Below are positions 44,575-53,899 of a stretch of 64,000 bases of DNA, piece after piece. The DNA is from Lachnospiraceae bacterium (GTDB lineage Bacteria; Bacillota; Clostridia; Lachnospirales; Lachnospiraceae): positions 1 to 64,000 of the forward strand of contig JAFPWO010000024.1 of NCBI GenBank assembly GCA_017394885.1. Direction: 5' to 3'. The position numbers and the translations under genes are program-made. Every line of letters begins with the position of its first letter. Position 1 is the first letter of the stretch. Under the pieces are notes generated by a model. It was not told the origin of the DNA. It worked only from the letters and a program-made list of their open reading frames with translations, and ran no database searches.

Positions 44575-45024
44575 TTATAAAATCTGTCCTTCTTCGACCG
44601 CACTGATGAGATCCACGCGGTTTTGGTGGCGGCCGCCTTCGAAAACAGCCCCGAAGAATTCGTCCAGGATCATTTTGGCAGTGTCGATCCCGATCACACG
44701 GGCGCCGAAGGCAATGATCTGCGCATTGTTGTGCTGCACGCAGAGCCTTGCGGTATACGGCTCAGAGCAGACTGCGGCACGGATCCCTTTGACCTTATTC
44801 GCGGCCAGCGAGATCCCGACGCCGGTCCCGCAGATCAGGACGCCTCTTTCCACGTCTCCCGCTTTCACGGCGAGCGCCACTCTCTCCCCGTATACCGGGT
44901 AATCGCAGCGGTCCCTGGAATAGGTGCCGTAATCGACGATCTCAAAACCTTTTTCTTCCAGATACTGTTTGAGTTCTTCCTTCATTTCGAAGGCTGCATG
45001 GTCCGAACCGATCCCGATCCTCAT
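44575..45024 (-). CDS. rpiB: Ribose-5-phosphate isomerase B (RpiB/LacAB family)
   Basis: 149 residues. IGSDHAAFEMKEEL at the start and CGTGVGISLAANKVKGIRAA, with the catalytic cysteine, define RpiB. Interconverts ribose-5-P and ribulose-5-P; relatives act on allose-6-P or galactose-6-P. Last gene of the sugar module with a lyxose isomerase and a PfkB kinase. No clear terminator separates it from rpsU. Confidence 0.94.
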   Translation of the reverse strand: MRIGIGSDHAAFEMKEELKQYLEEKGFEIVDYGTYSRDRCDYPVYGERVALAVKAGDVERGVLICGTGVGISLAANKVKGIRAAVCSEPYTARLCVQHNNAQIIAFGARVIGIDTAKMILDEFFGAVFEGGRHQNRVDLISAVEEGQIL

Positions 45025-45048
45025 GTTTTGTCTTCCTCCTTATTCCGA

Positions 45049-45738
45049 TCATTCTTTTGCCAGCGGGTATTCGTTGCAGAGCAGCCGGTACGGCGCTTCG
45101 TCTTCCTCGATCAGCGGATACCGGCGGGGCGTATTCCAGAAGCAGTTATCGGTATTGTCATCGTTGCACATGCTGACTTCTCCGACGACGACCGTCCCGC
45201 CTCCTTCCTCTGCCCAGAACGTATGATACATTCCCTGCGTGAACGTGACGCTCTGCCCCGGCTTTAACGCCAGCGTCCCGCCGGCGGGCACGCTCAGGAC
45301 CACGCCGTCGGAAACGATGCGGACGGGACTGACGAGATCCGGCCGTTCGTCTTCTGTGGAATTATACAGGCGCATCATCAGCGTGCCGCCGGCCCGGTTA
45401 ATGATATCCTCCATCTTGTACCAGTGAAAATGCAGCGGCGTGACCTGGCCTTCCCGGACGATAAGAAGCTTCTCCGCATAGGGTTTTGCATACTTTTCCG
45501 GTTTTTTCGTGTTGCCGTTGCGGATGGTGAGGGCCGTAAGTCCCTGCGCGGCAAAATCGCCGCAGCCGTAGTCGGTCACGTCCCAGCCGAGGCCGTTGTC
45601 GCGGATCTCATCGCATTCACGGCCCTTCTCTTCCCACTCCTTCGGCGTCCAGCTGAAGAAAGGCGGAAGGAAAAGGCCGCATTCCGACAGCAGCGCTTCG
45701 GTTTCCCGGATGACCTGATTGATCTCAGAGCGTTTCAT
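45049..45738 (-). CDS. D-lyxose ketol-isomerase
   Basis: 229 residues, cupin fold. The metal ligands are all present: His103 and His105 in LHFHWYKME, Glu110, and His172 in GMYHTFW; spacing agrees with characterised D-lyxose isomerases of this family. Converts D-lyxose to D-xylulose and D-mannose to D-fructose. It is flanked by a PfkB kinase and rpiB, suggesting entry of a pentose into the pentose phosphate pathway. Confidence 0.9.
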   Translation of the reverse strand: MKRSEINQVIRETEALLSECGLFLPPFFSWTPKEWEEKGRECDEIRDNGLGWDVTDYGCGDFAAQGLTALTIRNGNTKKPEKYAKPYAEKLLIVREGQVTPLHFHWYKMEDIINRAGGTLMMRLYNSTEDERPDLVSPVRIVSDGVVLSVPAGGTLALKPGQSVTFTQGMYHTFWAEEGGGTVVVGEVSMCNDDNTDNCFWNTPRRYPLIEEDEAPYRLLCNEYPLAKE

Positions 45739-45760
45739 AAAGAGTTACCTTTCCGATCGG

Positions 45761-46630
45761 TCAGAATAGTTCGCCGGCGGATACCCCGCCGACCCAGCTT
45801 ACGCACCGCCCGGCCAGTTCCGCGCCGCGGCGCAGCGCTTCGGAAAGCGGCGCTCCCGAAGAGACCGCGGCCAGAAAGCCGGCCATAAAGGCGTCGCCGG
45901 CTCCGCAGGCGTCTTTGAACGGCCCGTAAGAGACAGCCGGCTGATAAATCATCTCACCGTCTTTTTCAGCGCCGGCCGCGCCTTTTTCCCCGAGGGTGAT
46001 CACGGCGGCCTTCCGCACCCGGGAGGAAAGATAGCGCAGCGCTTCTTCCGCGGTGCTATTTCCGCTGATGCGCAGCCCTTCCTCCTCATTGACCTTGAGA
46101 TAATCACAGCGGCCGAGAAGATCCCGGGCTTCGGGCCTGCACGAATCATCAAACGCAGCGTCCAGGCTCAGCTCTTTCCCGTGCTTTTCGCAAAGCTCTG
46201 CGATCGGCAGATCCAGCGCGTAGCTGATAAAGCTGTGGACGATATCCGCTTCTTTGACCGCTTCTTCCAGCAAGGCTTCGCTGCAGGGCAGCGTCCCCGT
46301 AAAGGCATAGGTGGCAAAGCTTCGGTCCCCGGGAATGCCGAGCACGGCCGAGACCGGGGTATCGTAGTCCGGGATCGGAAGAAGGATCAGCTTGAGGCCG
46401 CTCTTTTCCAGCTCCCTCCGGACCACATCCCCCCGTACGTCCCAGCCGATTGCGGTCAAATACGCCGTAGGGATCCCTATGCGCGCCAGCAGATGCGGCG
46501 TATTCGAACCGCCGCCGGGCTGCATGGAAAAGTTCTGGCAGAAAACCTCTTCTCCCGGCCCGGGGAGCTTCGGCATCCCGCCGAATATCATATCACAACA
46601 TACTTCAGAGATACATAAGATTTTTTTCAT
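45761..46630 (-). CDS. PfkB (ribokinase) family carbohydrate kinase
   Basis: 289 residues. Substrate-binding GGGSNTPHLLARIG near residue 40 and the catalytic DACGAGDAFMAGFLA (Asp at ~246) are intact. Substrate not deducible; context suggests a sugar made or used by the lyxose isomerase. It begins 18 bases after the ABC permease, without visible promoter, so probably shares that transcript. Confidence 0.9.
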   Translation of the reverse strand: MKKILCISEVCCDMIFGGMPKLPGPGEEVFCQNFSMQPGGGSNTPHLLARIGIPTAYLTAIGWDVRGDVVRRELEKSGLKLILLPIPDYDTPVSAVLGIPGDRSFATYAFTGTLPCSEALLEEAVKEADIVHSFISYALDLPIAELCEKHGKELSLDAAFDDSCRPEARDLLGRCDYLKVNEEEGLRISGNSTAEEALRYLSSRVRKAAVITLGEKGAAGAEKDGEMIYQPAVSYGPFKDACGAGDAFMAGFLAAVSSGAPLSEALRRGAELAGRCVSWVGGVSAGELF

Positions 46631-46648
46631 GGGTCCCCCTGTCCGGGA

Positions 46649-48796
46649 TCAGCGTTTTTTCCCCCACAGAAACTGCTGCGCAAATTCCTCTGGCGTGAGA
46701 TCCGTATCGACCGCCACCAGGATCTGCTCCCAGTACCCGTATTCATTATAGGCTTCGACGCCCCACAGTTCGGTGCTGGCGCCAAGAAGCAGATAAATAC
46801 GCCCGCCGGTCAGATCGTTGTCCTTTGATTTTTCCAGTATATCCAGCAGGGCGTGCGCGGTCTCCTCATTCGGATACCAGCTGCTGCCGATCTGATACGT
46901 CTGTTGGAACTGCAGGGCTTCTCCCGAACCGGCGCTGAATACGCTTCCCTGCAGGGAAGCCGAGACCATATAGGTATCCATCGGTACGGCCGCGCTTAAG
47001 CGGACCGATTCCACCCGCTTCACGGATGCCAGCAGTTCTTCGATCTGCTTTGCGTTGTCCGTCTGAAGCTCCTGGCCGTAGACCCGGAAGGTTTCGGGCA
47101 GCTCAGGCGTGATCGGGACGTTAAAGCTGCTTGTCGTTCCGTTTTCCGTCTTTGTTACGTGCAGCGTATCGATGCTGAAAATTTCCCCGCGGAGGATCCC
47201 GATCCAGCTGTCAAAATCCATCGCGGCTGCATCCCGGCGCAGCGCTTCGTACAGGCGGCTGCGGGCGGCTGCATCCATTTTCCCGGCGTACAGGGCCAGC
47301 GACAGCGTGGCGGAGTCATCGGGCAGTTTCGTATAGATCTCTTTATACTCGGACAAGGCGCGCATGCCTTTCAGGATCGTGTCATACTGGGCCTCACTGA
47401 CCCGGACTTCCCGGTAGACGGTCTTCCCGGTCTGTGTTTTATACCCGATCGTCAGCGAATAGCGGTCGCCGCGGTAATGCCCCTGGTTGATCTCATCCAG
47501 CTCGTCCAGCGTCTGCGCAAGGCCGTCCGCAGCGGCTTTGACGGCAGCCGGCTCTGTAATCAGCAGTTTTTCCGCCTGCGCTTCAAAATAGTTTTCTTCA
47601 CTCTGCCCCAGGAAATACGCCGTGTCCGTGTTGTCGTACACGCTTATGGCCCGGATCTCATCGGCTGCGGGCCGGAAGCGGATCGTGGAGCGGTACGCCG
47701 TCACCATGAGCACGATCGCAAGGACGTTGAGAAGTGGCAGGAGCAGCAGGGAGAGCGTGGCTTTCTTCAGCATGGCCAGCTTCCTCGTCATGATCAGCTC
47801 ATAGAGGTAAAACGCGATGACCGCGATCAGATAAAGCACAAAGATCTCGAATCGGTCCATCACATCCAGCTTTGTCCCTTTGACGATCGAGCCGAAGATC
47901 AGGCTGATCGGGATCAGGCAGATAATAAAGGCGATGGTCAGCCGGTAGACCGCGCCGAGCAGGGCGTTCGGAGCCGCAAATCCGGCCGCTTCGGAGCGGC
48001 GCTTCCGGTAAAACAGGAGCGCTGCCAGAACGAAAAGGGCTCCGAGAACCGCCGTGTACAGCACCGGCCCCCAGCTGAAAGCCGTTGTCCCGCGCTGCGA
48101 CAGGAAATTCGATAACATCCTGACGACCAGATTATAGTCATTGTTGAAAAAGAAGGAAAGCTTTTCCGGAACCATGACATAACAGGCCGAGCTGACGCTG
48201 CCCACGATCGCGGAAAGGATCAGCCGCGGCGCAAAGATCAGCAGGCCGGTCACGATCACATTGGAAAAGGCCGTTCCGGTGATGCTGCAGGCAATGGCTG
48301 CCGCCGCCGCCGTATAAAACCCGGCAGCTGCCGCGGAAAGACAGCTGCGCAGCAGTTCCGCGGCGGAGAAGCGGAAAAAGCCGGGAAAGACGATCCGCGA
48401 AAGCGCCGCCGCGGCTGCCTGCCCGAGCACGATCATCAGCAGCCAGCTGACAATAGCCGCAAAAAAGCTCAAAAATACACAGGCCCGCGTCTGTGGGATG
48501 CTGTGATAAAAATCACTGCTCTTTCGGTCCGTCAGAAAATGAAACATTTTCAGGCTCAGGATCGGTGCAAAAAGCAGGAAGCTCAGCTGGATAAACGGCA
48601 TCATATCCGAGGCGGAAACCATGACCGGCAGGGTTCCTTTCAGCTCTTCCTGTCCTATCGACAGCAGCGAGATCCAGGAACCGACGCTGTTTAGAACCGC
48701 AACCAGGGCGCTTATGCCCAGAAAGACGATGCCGAGCACGCGCAGCTGGCGGAGGCCTTCCGCATACAGCTTTTTATCAAACCGCTTTTTGTTCAT
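46649..48796 (-). CDS. ABC transporter permease with large extracytoplasmic domain
   Basis: 715 residues from the ATG at 48796 (GGAGGAG upstream), overlapping the ATPase end by 20 bases. N-terminal ~350 residues hold about eight to nine membrane segments; the rest (~375-715) is a soluble, probably extracytoplasmic, domain with no motif I recognise. Partner of the ATPase gene next door. This arrangement is typical of YtrA-regulated exporters that respond to cell-wall stress or peptide antibiotics. Confidence 0.85.
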   Translation of the reverse strand: MNKKRFDKKLYAEGLRQLRVLGIVFLGISALVAVLNSVGSWISLLSIGQEELKGTLPVMVSASDMMPFIQLSFLLFAPILSLKMFHFLTDRKSSDFYHSIPQTRACVFLSFFAAIVSWLLMIVLGQAAAAALSRIVFPGFFRFSAAELLRSCLSAAAAGFYTAAAAAIACSITGTAFSNVIVTGLLIFAPRLILSAIVGSVSSACYVMVPEKLSFFFNNDYNLVVRMLSNFLSQRGTTAFSWGPVLYTAVLGALFVLAALLFYRKRRSEAAGFAAPNALLGAVYRLTIAFIICLIPISLIFGSIVKGTKLDVMDRFEIFVLYLIAVIAFYLYELIMTRKLAMLKKATLSLLLLPLLNVLAIVLMVTAYRSTIRFRPAADEIRAISVYDNTDTAYFLGQSEENYFEAQAEKLLITEPAAVKAAADGLAQTLDELDEINQGHYRGDRYSLTIGYKTQTGKTVYREVRVSEAQYDTILKGMRALSEYKEIYTKLPDDSATLSLALYAGKMDAAARSRLYEALRRDAAAMDFDSWIGILRGEIFSIDTLHVTKTENGTTSSFNVPITPELPETFRVYGQELQTDNAKQIEELLASVKRVESVRLSAAVPMDTYMVSASLQGSVFSAGSGEALQFQQTYQIGSSWYPNEETAHALLDILEKSKDNDLTGGRIYLLLGASTELWGVEAYNEYGYWEQILVAVDTDLTPEEFAQQFLWGKKR

Positions 48797-49709
48797 GGCT
48801 CTCCTCCTCTCTTCCCAGGACGTCGTCAAAGGAATATCCGAGCTTTTTCATTTCATAGGTGAAGACTTCTTCGAGCGTCAGCGGCAGAACGTCCAGAAGC
48901 ACCGGTTCTAGCCGGCGGAGCTTTTCGACCGTCTCTTCGCGGTTCCCGCGGATGATCAGGTTAGCGACCGACCCGCTCTGCTGATAATGCAGGAGGTCGA
49001 CGCCGGCGAAACGGCTCCGGTCAAACGGCTCTAGGAAGGCCAGCTGCACCTTGAAAAGCGCGGTCTTCAGATCCTGGACTTCGCTCTCCAGAATCACGCC
49101 GCCCTCGTGGAGCAGGGCCAGGTGATCACAAATGTCCTCGAGCTCCCGCAGGGAGTGCGAGGTAATGATAGCCGTCGCTTTCTTATCCGCCACGTCTTCA
49201 CAGATCAGGCCCTTGACCAGGCCGCGCATGACCGGATCCAGACCGTCGAAGGTCTCGTCAAAAAACATATAGTCCGGCCGGCAGGAAAGCGCCATGATGA
49301 TGGCCGCCTGCCGTTTCATCCCCTTGGAGAAGGTCGCGATCGGGCGGGTGGGATCCAGGCGGAAGCTCTGGGCCAGGAAGTCAAAGCGGTTCCAGTCAAA
49401 TCCCGGATAGATCGAGGCGTACAGACGGGCCATCCGGCGCATCGATGCGCTGTTCAGGAAATACAGGTCATCCGGGACGAAGGCCAGCCGGGACTTGACG
49501 GCGGGATTGTCAAAAACAGGCTCGCCGTCGATCAGCACTTCTCCGCCGTCCGGCCGGTAGACCCCGGTCACAAGCCGCAGAAATGTGGATTTCCCGGCGC
49601 CGTTGGACCCGACCATGCCGTAGATGCAGCCGTTGGTGATCCTGGCATTGATCCCGTTCAGGGCGGTATATTTATCAAATCTCTTTACCAGATCTCTGGT
49701 TTCAATCAT
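48777..49709 (-). CDS. ABC transporter ATP-binding protein (YtrB-like)
   Basis: 310 residues. Walker A GSNGAGKST (~34-42), signature TFSKGMKRQAAI, Walker B DYMFFDETFDGLDP and the H-loop TSHSLRELED. The signature's SKGM in place of SGGQ is usual in this exporter group. C-terminal ~85 residues form an accessory domain. Overlaps the regulator by 4 bases. Confidence 0.94.
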   Translation of the reverse strand: MIETRDLVKRFDKYTALNGINARITNGCIYGMVGSNGAGKSTFLRLVTGVYRPDGGEVLIDGEPVFDNPAVKSRLAFVPDDLYFLNSASMRRMARLYASIYPGFDWNRFDFLAQSFRLDPTRPIATFSKGMKRQAAIIMALSCRPDYMFFDETFDGLDPVMRGLVKGLICEDVADKKATAIITSHSLRELEDICDHLALLHEGGVILESEVQDLKTALFKVQLAFLEPFDRSRFAGVDLLHYQQSGSVANLIIRGNREETVEKLRRLEPVLLDVLPLTLEEVFTYEMKKLGYSFDDVLGREEESHEQKAV

Positions 49710-50080
49710 AATGCGTCCTCCTTGTACACGGCAGAGATCAGCGGCAGGATCTCTTCTTTCGCCACGCCGCTTTGACGAAGCTCCAGCAGGCTCGCCTCCA
49801 GTTCCTGCAGCTTTTTCTGATTTTTTTCGCGGCGGAAGCGGTCTATGTTTTCGCAGATAAAAGCGCCGCGGCCCGGCACGCTGCTCAGGACGCCCCGTGC
49901 ATTCAGTTCACTGTAGGCTTTCTGAATGGTATTGGGGTTGATGGAAAGCGCGGTGGACAGGCTGCGGACACTCGGAAGCGGCGTCCCGGGCAGGAGCACG
50001 CCGGACAGCACCAGCTTCTCGATCTGCGATATCAGCTGTTCATAGACCGGCACGCGTGACATAACGTCGATTTGGAACAT
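49706..50080 (-). CDS. GntR-family regulator, YtrA type
   Basis: 124 residues: N-terminal winged helix (~10-75, with LPSVRSLSTALSINPNTIQKAY) and a short C-terminal dimerisation helix pair, the YtrA subtype lacking a large ligand domain. First gene of its operon, immediately behind a promoter and palindromic operator, so it very probably represses itself and the ABC genes. Confidence 0.92.
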   Translation of the reverse strand: MFQIDVMSRVPVYEQLISQIEKLVLSGVLLPGTPLPSVRSLSTALSINPNTIQKAYSELNARGVLSSVPGRGAFICENIDRFRREKNQKKLQELEASLLELRQSGVAKEEILPLISAVYKEDAL

Positions 50081-50117
50081 TCTTTCCTCCGTAATAAAAC
50101 ACTCAAATGTATTAACT

Positions 50118-50136
50118 GTACTATTTGTAATAGTAC
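50118..50136. promoter_or_regulatory. Palindromic operator of the YtrA-like regulator
   Basis: Perfect inverted repeat GTACTATT-TGT-AATAGTAC. It lies directly downstream of the -10 box of the regulator promoter, where a bound repressor would block transcription. The arrangement matches GntR/YtrA sites in general. Confidence 0.78.
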
Positions 50137-50137
50137 G

Positions 50138-50166
50138 GTTATAGCATGCGTCCCAACCTATGTCAA
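50138..50166 (-). promoter_or_regulatory. Promoter of the YtrA-ABC-sugar operon
   Basis: Minus strand consensus TTGACA (50161-50166), 17-base spacer, TATAAC (50138-50143). Confidence 0.83.
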
Positions 50167-50276
50167 TACTTTTTTCTTCCCATTCAGGAGCCGTTGTGGT
50201 ATTATATAAAAAACAATCGAAAGAACGCTGTTTTTCCCTTCCCCCGAAAACAAATCGATAAAAATCAGGAGAGATT

Positions 50277-51185
50277 ATGAACTACGCCGAGTTCTGCCAG
50301 ACGTTGTTTGATTCCTTGTCTCAAAGATTTCCCGGAAATGCCATCATCAAACTTATCCACAGCGCTGCCGCGGATCCCGCCGGCGCCGATCTGCTCCGTG
50401 TAAAGATCTCGGAAAAGACCGAAACCCTTCACTTTTCACTCCGCAGTTATTACGGTACCTATCTCAAAAAACGCCGGATCGAGCCGATCCTGCGGGATAT
50501 CGAATACGCATGCGTCGATTCCATGCTTCATCAGGCTTTTGACGGCGATCTCCTCCCGCCCTTCTCCTCCGGCGCCGGCCGCCTGGCGCTGCGCCTTGTC
50601 CCGGCCGTGCGGAATCCGTCTTTTCTGGCCTGCCATCCGCACCGCGTGATCCACGACATCGCCCTGGTCTACGCGCTTTGCTATGATGAGCCGTGCCCTC
50701 ACATCCGATATGTGGATTATTCCCTGCTGAAGCGCTGGAAGATCCGTCAGGAAGAGCTTCACCAAAGCGCCCTGCTCTCTTCCCCGGCGCGGGAAGCGCC
50801 GCTTCTTCTTTCCTGCCGCGAAATGATCCTTCTGTCCGGCAGGCTTCCCCGCGGCGTTCTCTGCGAAGAAAGAGGAAGCAGTCCCTGCTACGTCCTGAGC
50901 AGCCGCAGCCTGCACGGCGCCGCCGCCGCCCTCTTTTATCCAGGCGTGCTGCAGGAGCTGCTGCATATTTTCGGAGACTTCTGCTTCTGCTTTCCCAGCC
51001 GCAACGAAGCCGTGCTCTGGCCGAAAGACCGCCCGCCGCACCGCACCGCTCCCAAAGCCGCTCCCGTCCCGGAAAACCTGCCTTCGGAATACCTGAGCCA
51101 TACGGTTTACTGCTGCGACCGGCTGCCGCAGGATTTTCACCTCCGTCCGTATTTTTATCTTGACAAAGGTCTCTCCTTCCGCTAA
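50277..51185 (+). CDS. DUF5688-like protein of unknown function
   Basis: 302 residues, no signal peptide or membrane segment. The MNYAEFCQTLF start, the LHFSLRSYYGTYLKK segment and the middle AVRNPSFLACHPHRVIHDIALVY block suggest the clostridial DUF5688 family; this is recognition by pattern and not certain. CAGGAGAG precedes the ATG, and an extended -10 (TGGTATTAT, ~50196-50204) lies upstream. A DUF1846 gene follows after 34 bases with its own AGGGAGG. Confidence 0.75.
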   Translation: MNYAEFCQTLFDSLSQRFPGNAIIKLIHSAAADPAGADLLRVKISEKTETLHFSLRSYYGTYLKKRRIEPILRDIEYACVDSMLHQAFDGDLLPPFSSGAGRLALRLVPAVRNPSFLACHPHRVIHDIALVYALCYDEPCPHIRYVDYSLLKRWKIRQEELHQSALLSSPAREAPLLLSCREMILLSGRLPRGVLCEERGSSPCYVLSSRSLHGAAAALFYPGVLQELLHIFGDFCFCFPSRNEAVLWPKDRPPHRTAPKAAPVPENLPSEYLSHTVYCCDRLPQDFHLRPYFYLDKGLSFR

Positions 51186-51219
51186 ATTTTTAAAGGGCAC
51201 TCTCCCCAGGGAGGATACC

Positions 51220-52707
51220 ATGAATACTATCGGTTTTGACAACGATCTCTACCTTTCGCTTCAGTCAGCCATGATCTCGCAGCGCATCGATTCTTTCGGC
51301 GGCAAGCTGTATCTCGAATTCGGCGGCAAACTCTTTGACGATTTTCATGCATCCCGCGTGCTGCCCGGTTTTATGCCGGACAGTAAGATCCGCATGCTGA
51401 AACAGCTGAAAGACCGCGCAGAAATCGTGATCGTCATCAATGCCGATGATATAGAAAAAAACAAGGTCCGCGGGGACCTCGGCATCACCTATGATCTGGA
51501 CGTGCTCCGCCTGATCGACGCCTTCCGCGGCAACGAGCTGTATGTGGGCAGCGTGGTGCTGACCCACTACAACGGCCAGGCCGCTGCGGAGGCCTTCTGC
51601 CGCCGTCTGGAGAACCTGGGCGTAACGGTCTATCATCATTATCTGATCGAAGGCTATCCGCTGGACGTGGAGAATATCGTTTCCGAAAACGGCTTCGGCC
51701 GCAATGATTTTATCGAGACGACGCGGCCGCTCGTGGTGATCACGGCGCCGGGCCCCGGCAGCGGGAAAATGGCGACCTGCCTGTCTCAGCTGTATCATGA
51801 GAACCGCCGCGGGATCCAGGCGGGCTATGCCAAATTCGAGACCTTCCCGATCTGGAATCTTCCCTTAAAACATCCGGTCAATCTGGCGTATGAAGCGGCT
51901 ACCGCCGATCTGGACGACGTCAATATGATCGATCCCTTCCATCTGGAAGCTTACGGCGTTGCCACCGTCAATTACAACCGCGACATTGAGATTTTCCCGG
52001 TCCTGCAGGCCATGTTCACGCAGATCTTCGGGGACAGCCCCTATAAATCTCCCACCGACATGGGTGTCAACATGGCCGGCAAGTGCATCATCGACGACGA
52101 AGTCTGTCAGAATGCCGCCAAGCAGGAAATCATCCGCCGCTATTATCATGCGCTCTGTGATAAGCGGATCGGCTACGGCTCGGATGAGATCATCAGCAAG
52201 ATCCGGCTCGTCATGCAGCAGGCGAAGATCACAACGGACGACCGGGCGGTCGTCAAAGCGGCGCTCGAGCGCGCCGAATCCACCGACAATCCGGCCGTCG
52301 CCATCGAATTAAACGACGGGCGCATCGTGACCGGGAAAACCACGGACCTATTAGGCGCCGCCTCCGCGGCCCTTCTCAACGCCTTAAAGGCGCAGGGCGG
52401 CATCCCGAAGGAAGTTTTGCTGATGTCCCGGGATATCATCGAACCGATCTGCCATTTAAAGACCGCGCATCTCGGCAATCACAACCCGCGGCTGCATACG
52501 GATGAAGTCCTGATCGCGCTTTCTATCTGCGCCGGCACGGATCCGCTGGCCGAACGCGCTGTAAAGGCTTTGGGCGAACTGGCCGGCTGCGAAGCCCATT
52601 CCACGGTCATTCTTTCCCCGGTCGACAGTGCGATCTTCAAAAAGCTGGGGATCCAGCTGACCTGCGAGCCGCGCCATCAGAGCAAGAAGCTCTTCCACCG
52701 GCGCTGA
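51220..52707 (+). CDS. DUF1846 domain-containing protein
   Basis: 495 residues from the ATG at 51220 (GGGAGG upstream). Whole-length match to the DUF1846 family pattern: MNTIGFDNDLYL start, RIDSFGGKLYLEFGGKLFDD, ITAPGPGSGKMATCLSQLYH, GVNMAGKCIIDDE, STVILSPVD and the LTCEPRHQSKKLFHRR end. Structures in the family suggest a nucleotide-binding or kinase-like fold, but function is unknown. It is complete; the gene ends 14 bases from the convergent MocR gene. Confidence 0.92.
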   Translation: MNTIGFDNDLYLSLQSAMISQRIDSFGGKLYLEFGGKLFDDFHASRVLPGFMPDSKIRMLKQLKDRAEIVIVINADDIEKNKVRGDLGITYDLDVLRLIDAFRGNELYVGSVVLTHYNGQAAAEAFCRRLENLGVTVYHHYLIEGYPLDVENIVSENGFGRNDFIETTRPLVVITAPGPGSGKMATCLSQLYHENRRGIQAGYAKFETFPIWNLPLKHPVNLAYEAATADLDDVNMIDPFHLEAYGVATVNYNRDIEIFPVLQAMFTQIFGDSPYKSPTDMGVNMAGKCIIDDEVCQNAAKQEIIRRYYHALCDKRIGYGSDEIISKIRLVMQQAKITTDDRAVVKAALERAESTDNPAVAIELNDGRIVTGKTTDLLGAASAALLNALKAQGGIPKEVLLMSRDIIEPICHLKTAHLGNHNPRLHTDEVLIALSICAGTDPLAERAVKALGELAGCEAHSTVILSPVDSAIFKKLGIQLTCEPRHQSKKLFHRR

Positions 52708-52721
52708 ACATCCTGCGCCGT

Positions 52722-53795
52722 TTACAGGCCGGCGCGCTGCTTTCTCCGCCGGCGGTTGACGTAGCGTTCCAGATGCCCGCCCCGGATAAATTCCGCCAAT
52801 ACGATCTGATCGAATACCGGCACCGTGCAGGAGTAAAAATCCAGCGTCTGCCGGTATTTTTCATGCAGTTTTTCCGGCAGGACCATAAAACCGGTGCGGA
52901 TAGCCGGGGCCAGTGTTTTCGAAAAGCTGTTGATATAGATCACCTGTTCCGGCAGCAGGGAAATGAGGGTTTCTGCGGGCAGGGAGCCGGCCGCAAATTC
53001 GGAATCGTAATCGTCTTCGGCCAGATAACTGCCGTTTTTCTTTGCCCAGACGGCATATTCGTGTTTTTTCGCCGCGGACGCCGTGACGCCGCTCGGATAG
53101 CTGTGATACGGCGTCACATGAAGCAGCGCCGCCCGGCAGCGTTCCAGCTCTTCCGAGAGGATCCCGTCCGCGCCCATCGCCAGCCATTCGCAGACGGCGC
53201 CGTTTGCCTCATAGACCTTCCGGATCTTTTCGTATGAAGGGTTTTCCAGCGCGACCGGACATCCCGGTCCCAGCAGCTGTGCGACCAGGCTGTACAGATA
53301 TTCCGCTCCGGAACCGATGATCATCCGCTCCGGATCCAGCGACAGACCGCGGCTGCGCGCCATCCAGTCCGCGATCGCACTCTTTAATTCCGGCGAACCG
53401 GTGCCGGGGACCCGGGACAGAATGCGCTCGCCGTATTCGCTCAGGACATTGCGCATGGTTTTGGCCCACAGGGCAAAGGGGAAATCTTCCGGGGCTTCCG
53501 GCGGCGCCTGCATGGCCGACAGGCTGGGCCGCCTTCTCTTCTCCTGCTGCGGCAGCCCCCCGAAGCTCACATAAAAACCGCTGCGCGGCCGGGACTCCAG
53601 GCACCCTTCATCCGTCAGAAGCGCCAGCGCATGTTCAACCGTAATGATACTGATCCCCAGTTCATCGGCCAGCAGCCGCTTGGACGGCAGCTTCGTGCCG
53701 CGGGGCAGCTTCCCGCTGATGATATCGCCGCGAATCTGCCGGTACAGCTGGCGGTATGCTCTTTCCCTGGCTGTTTTATCAATCGTCCAGTTCAT
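52722..53795 (-). CDS. MocR/PdxR-type regulator, C-terminally truncated
   Basis: 357 residues. N-terminal GntR winged helix (~1-75, GTKLPSKRLLADELGISIITV), linker, and an aminotransferase-like domain with PLP-lysine loop SFSKTLAP (Lys at ~291). It stops in the helix after FIRGGHLERYVNRRRR, about 90-100 residues short of normal MocR proteins, losing the small C-terminal subdomain that helps bind the carboxylate ligand. No other frame restores the missing part; the convergent DUF1846 gene starts 14 bases on. Divergent from an ECF S component. Confidence 0.85.
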   Translation of the reverse strand: MNWTIDKTARERAYRQLYRQIRGDIISGKLPRGTKLPSKRLLADELGISIITVEHALALLTDEGCLESRPRSGFYVSFGGLPQQEKRRRPSLSAMQAPPEAPEDFPFALWAKTMRNVLSEYGERILSRVPGTGSPELKSAIADWMARSRGLSLDPERMIIGSGAEYLYSLVAQLLGPGCPVALENPSYEKIRKVYEANGAVCEWLAMGADGILSEELERCRAALLHVTPYHSYPSGVTASAAKKHEYAVWAKKNGSYLAEDDYDSEFAAGSLPAETLISLLPEQVIYINSFSKTLAPAIRTGFMVLPEKLHEKYRQTLDFYSCTVPVFDQIVLAEFIRGGHLERYVNRRRRKQRAGL

Positions 53796-53899
53796 CCCGG
53801 CCTCCTTTATCTGACCTTATAAAATATTTCAAAACTGGTAATAGCAATAAGTTCAGTTATATCTTATACTAAATTCGATTCCAGGTCAAGGAGGCTGCC
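53796..53899. promoter_or_regulatory. Divergent regulatory region between the MocR regulator and the ECF gene
   Basis: 104-base AT-rich gap. For the plus strand, TATACT (53865-53870) is a good -10 but the matching -35 position (TAGCAA, 53842-53847) is poor, as expected for an activated promoter. Related words such as CTGGTAATA and CTGACCTTATA occur in the gap and may be regulator half-sites. Confidence 0.45.
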
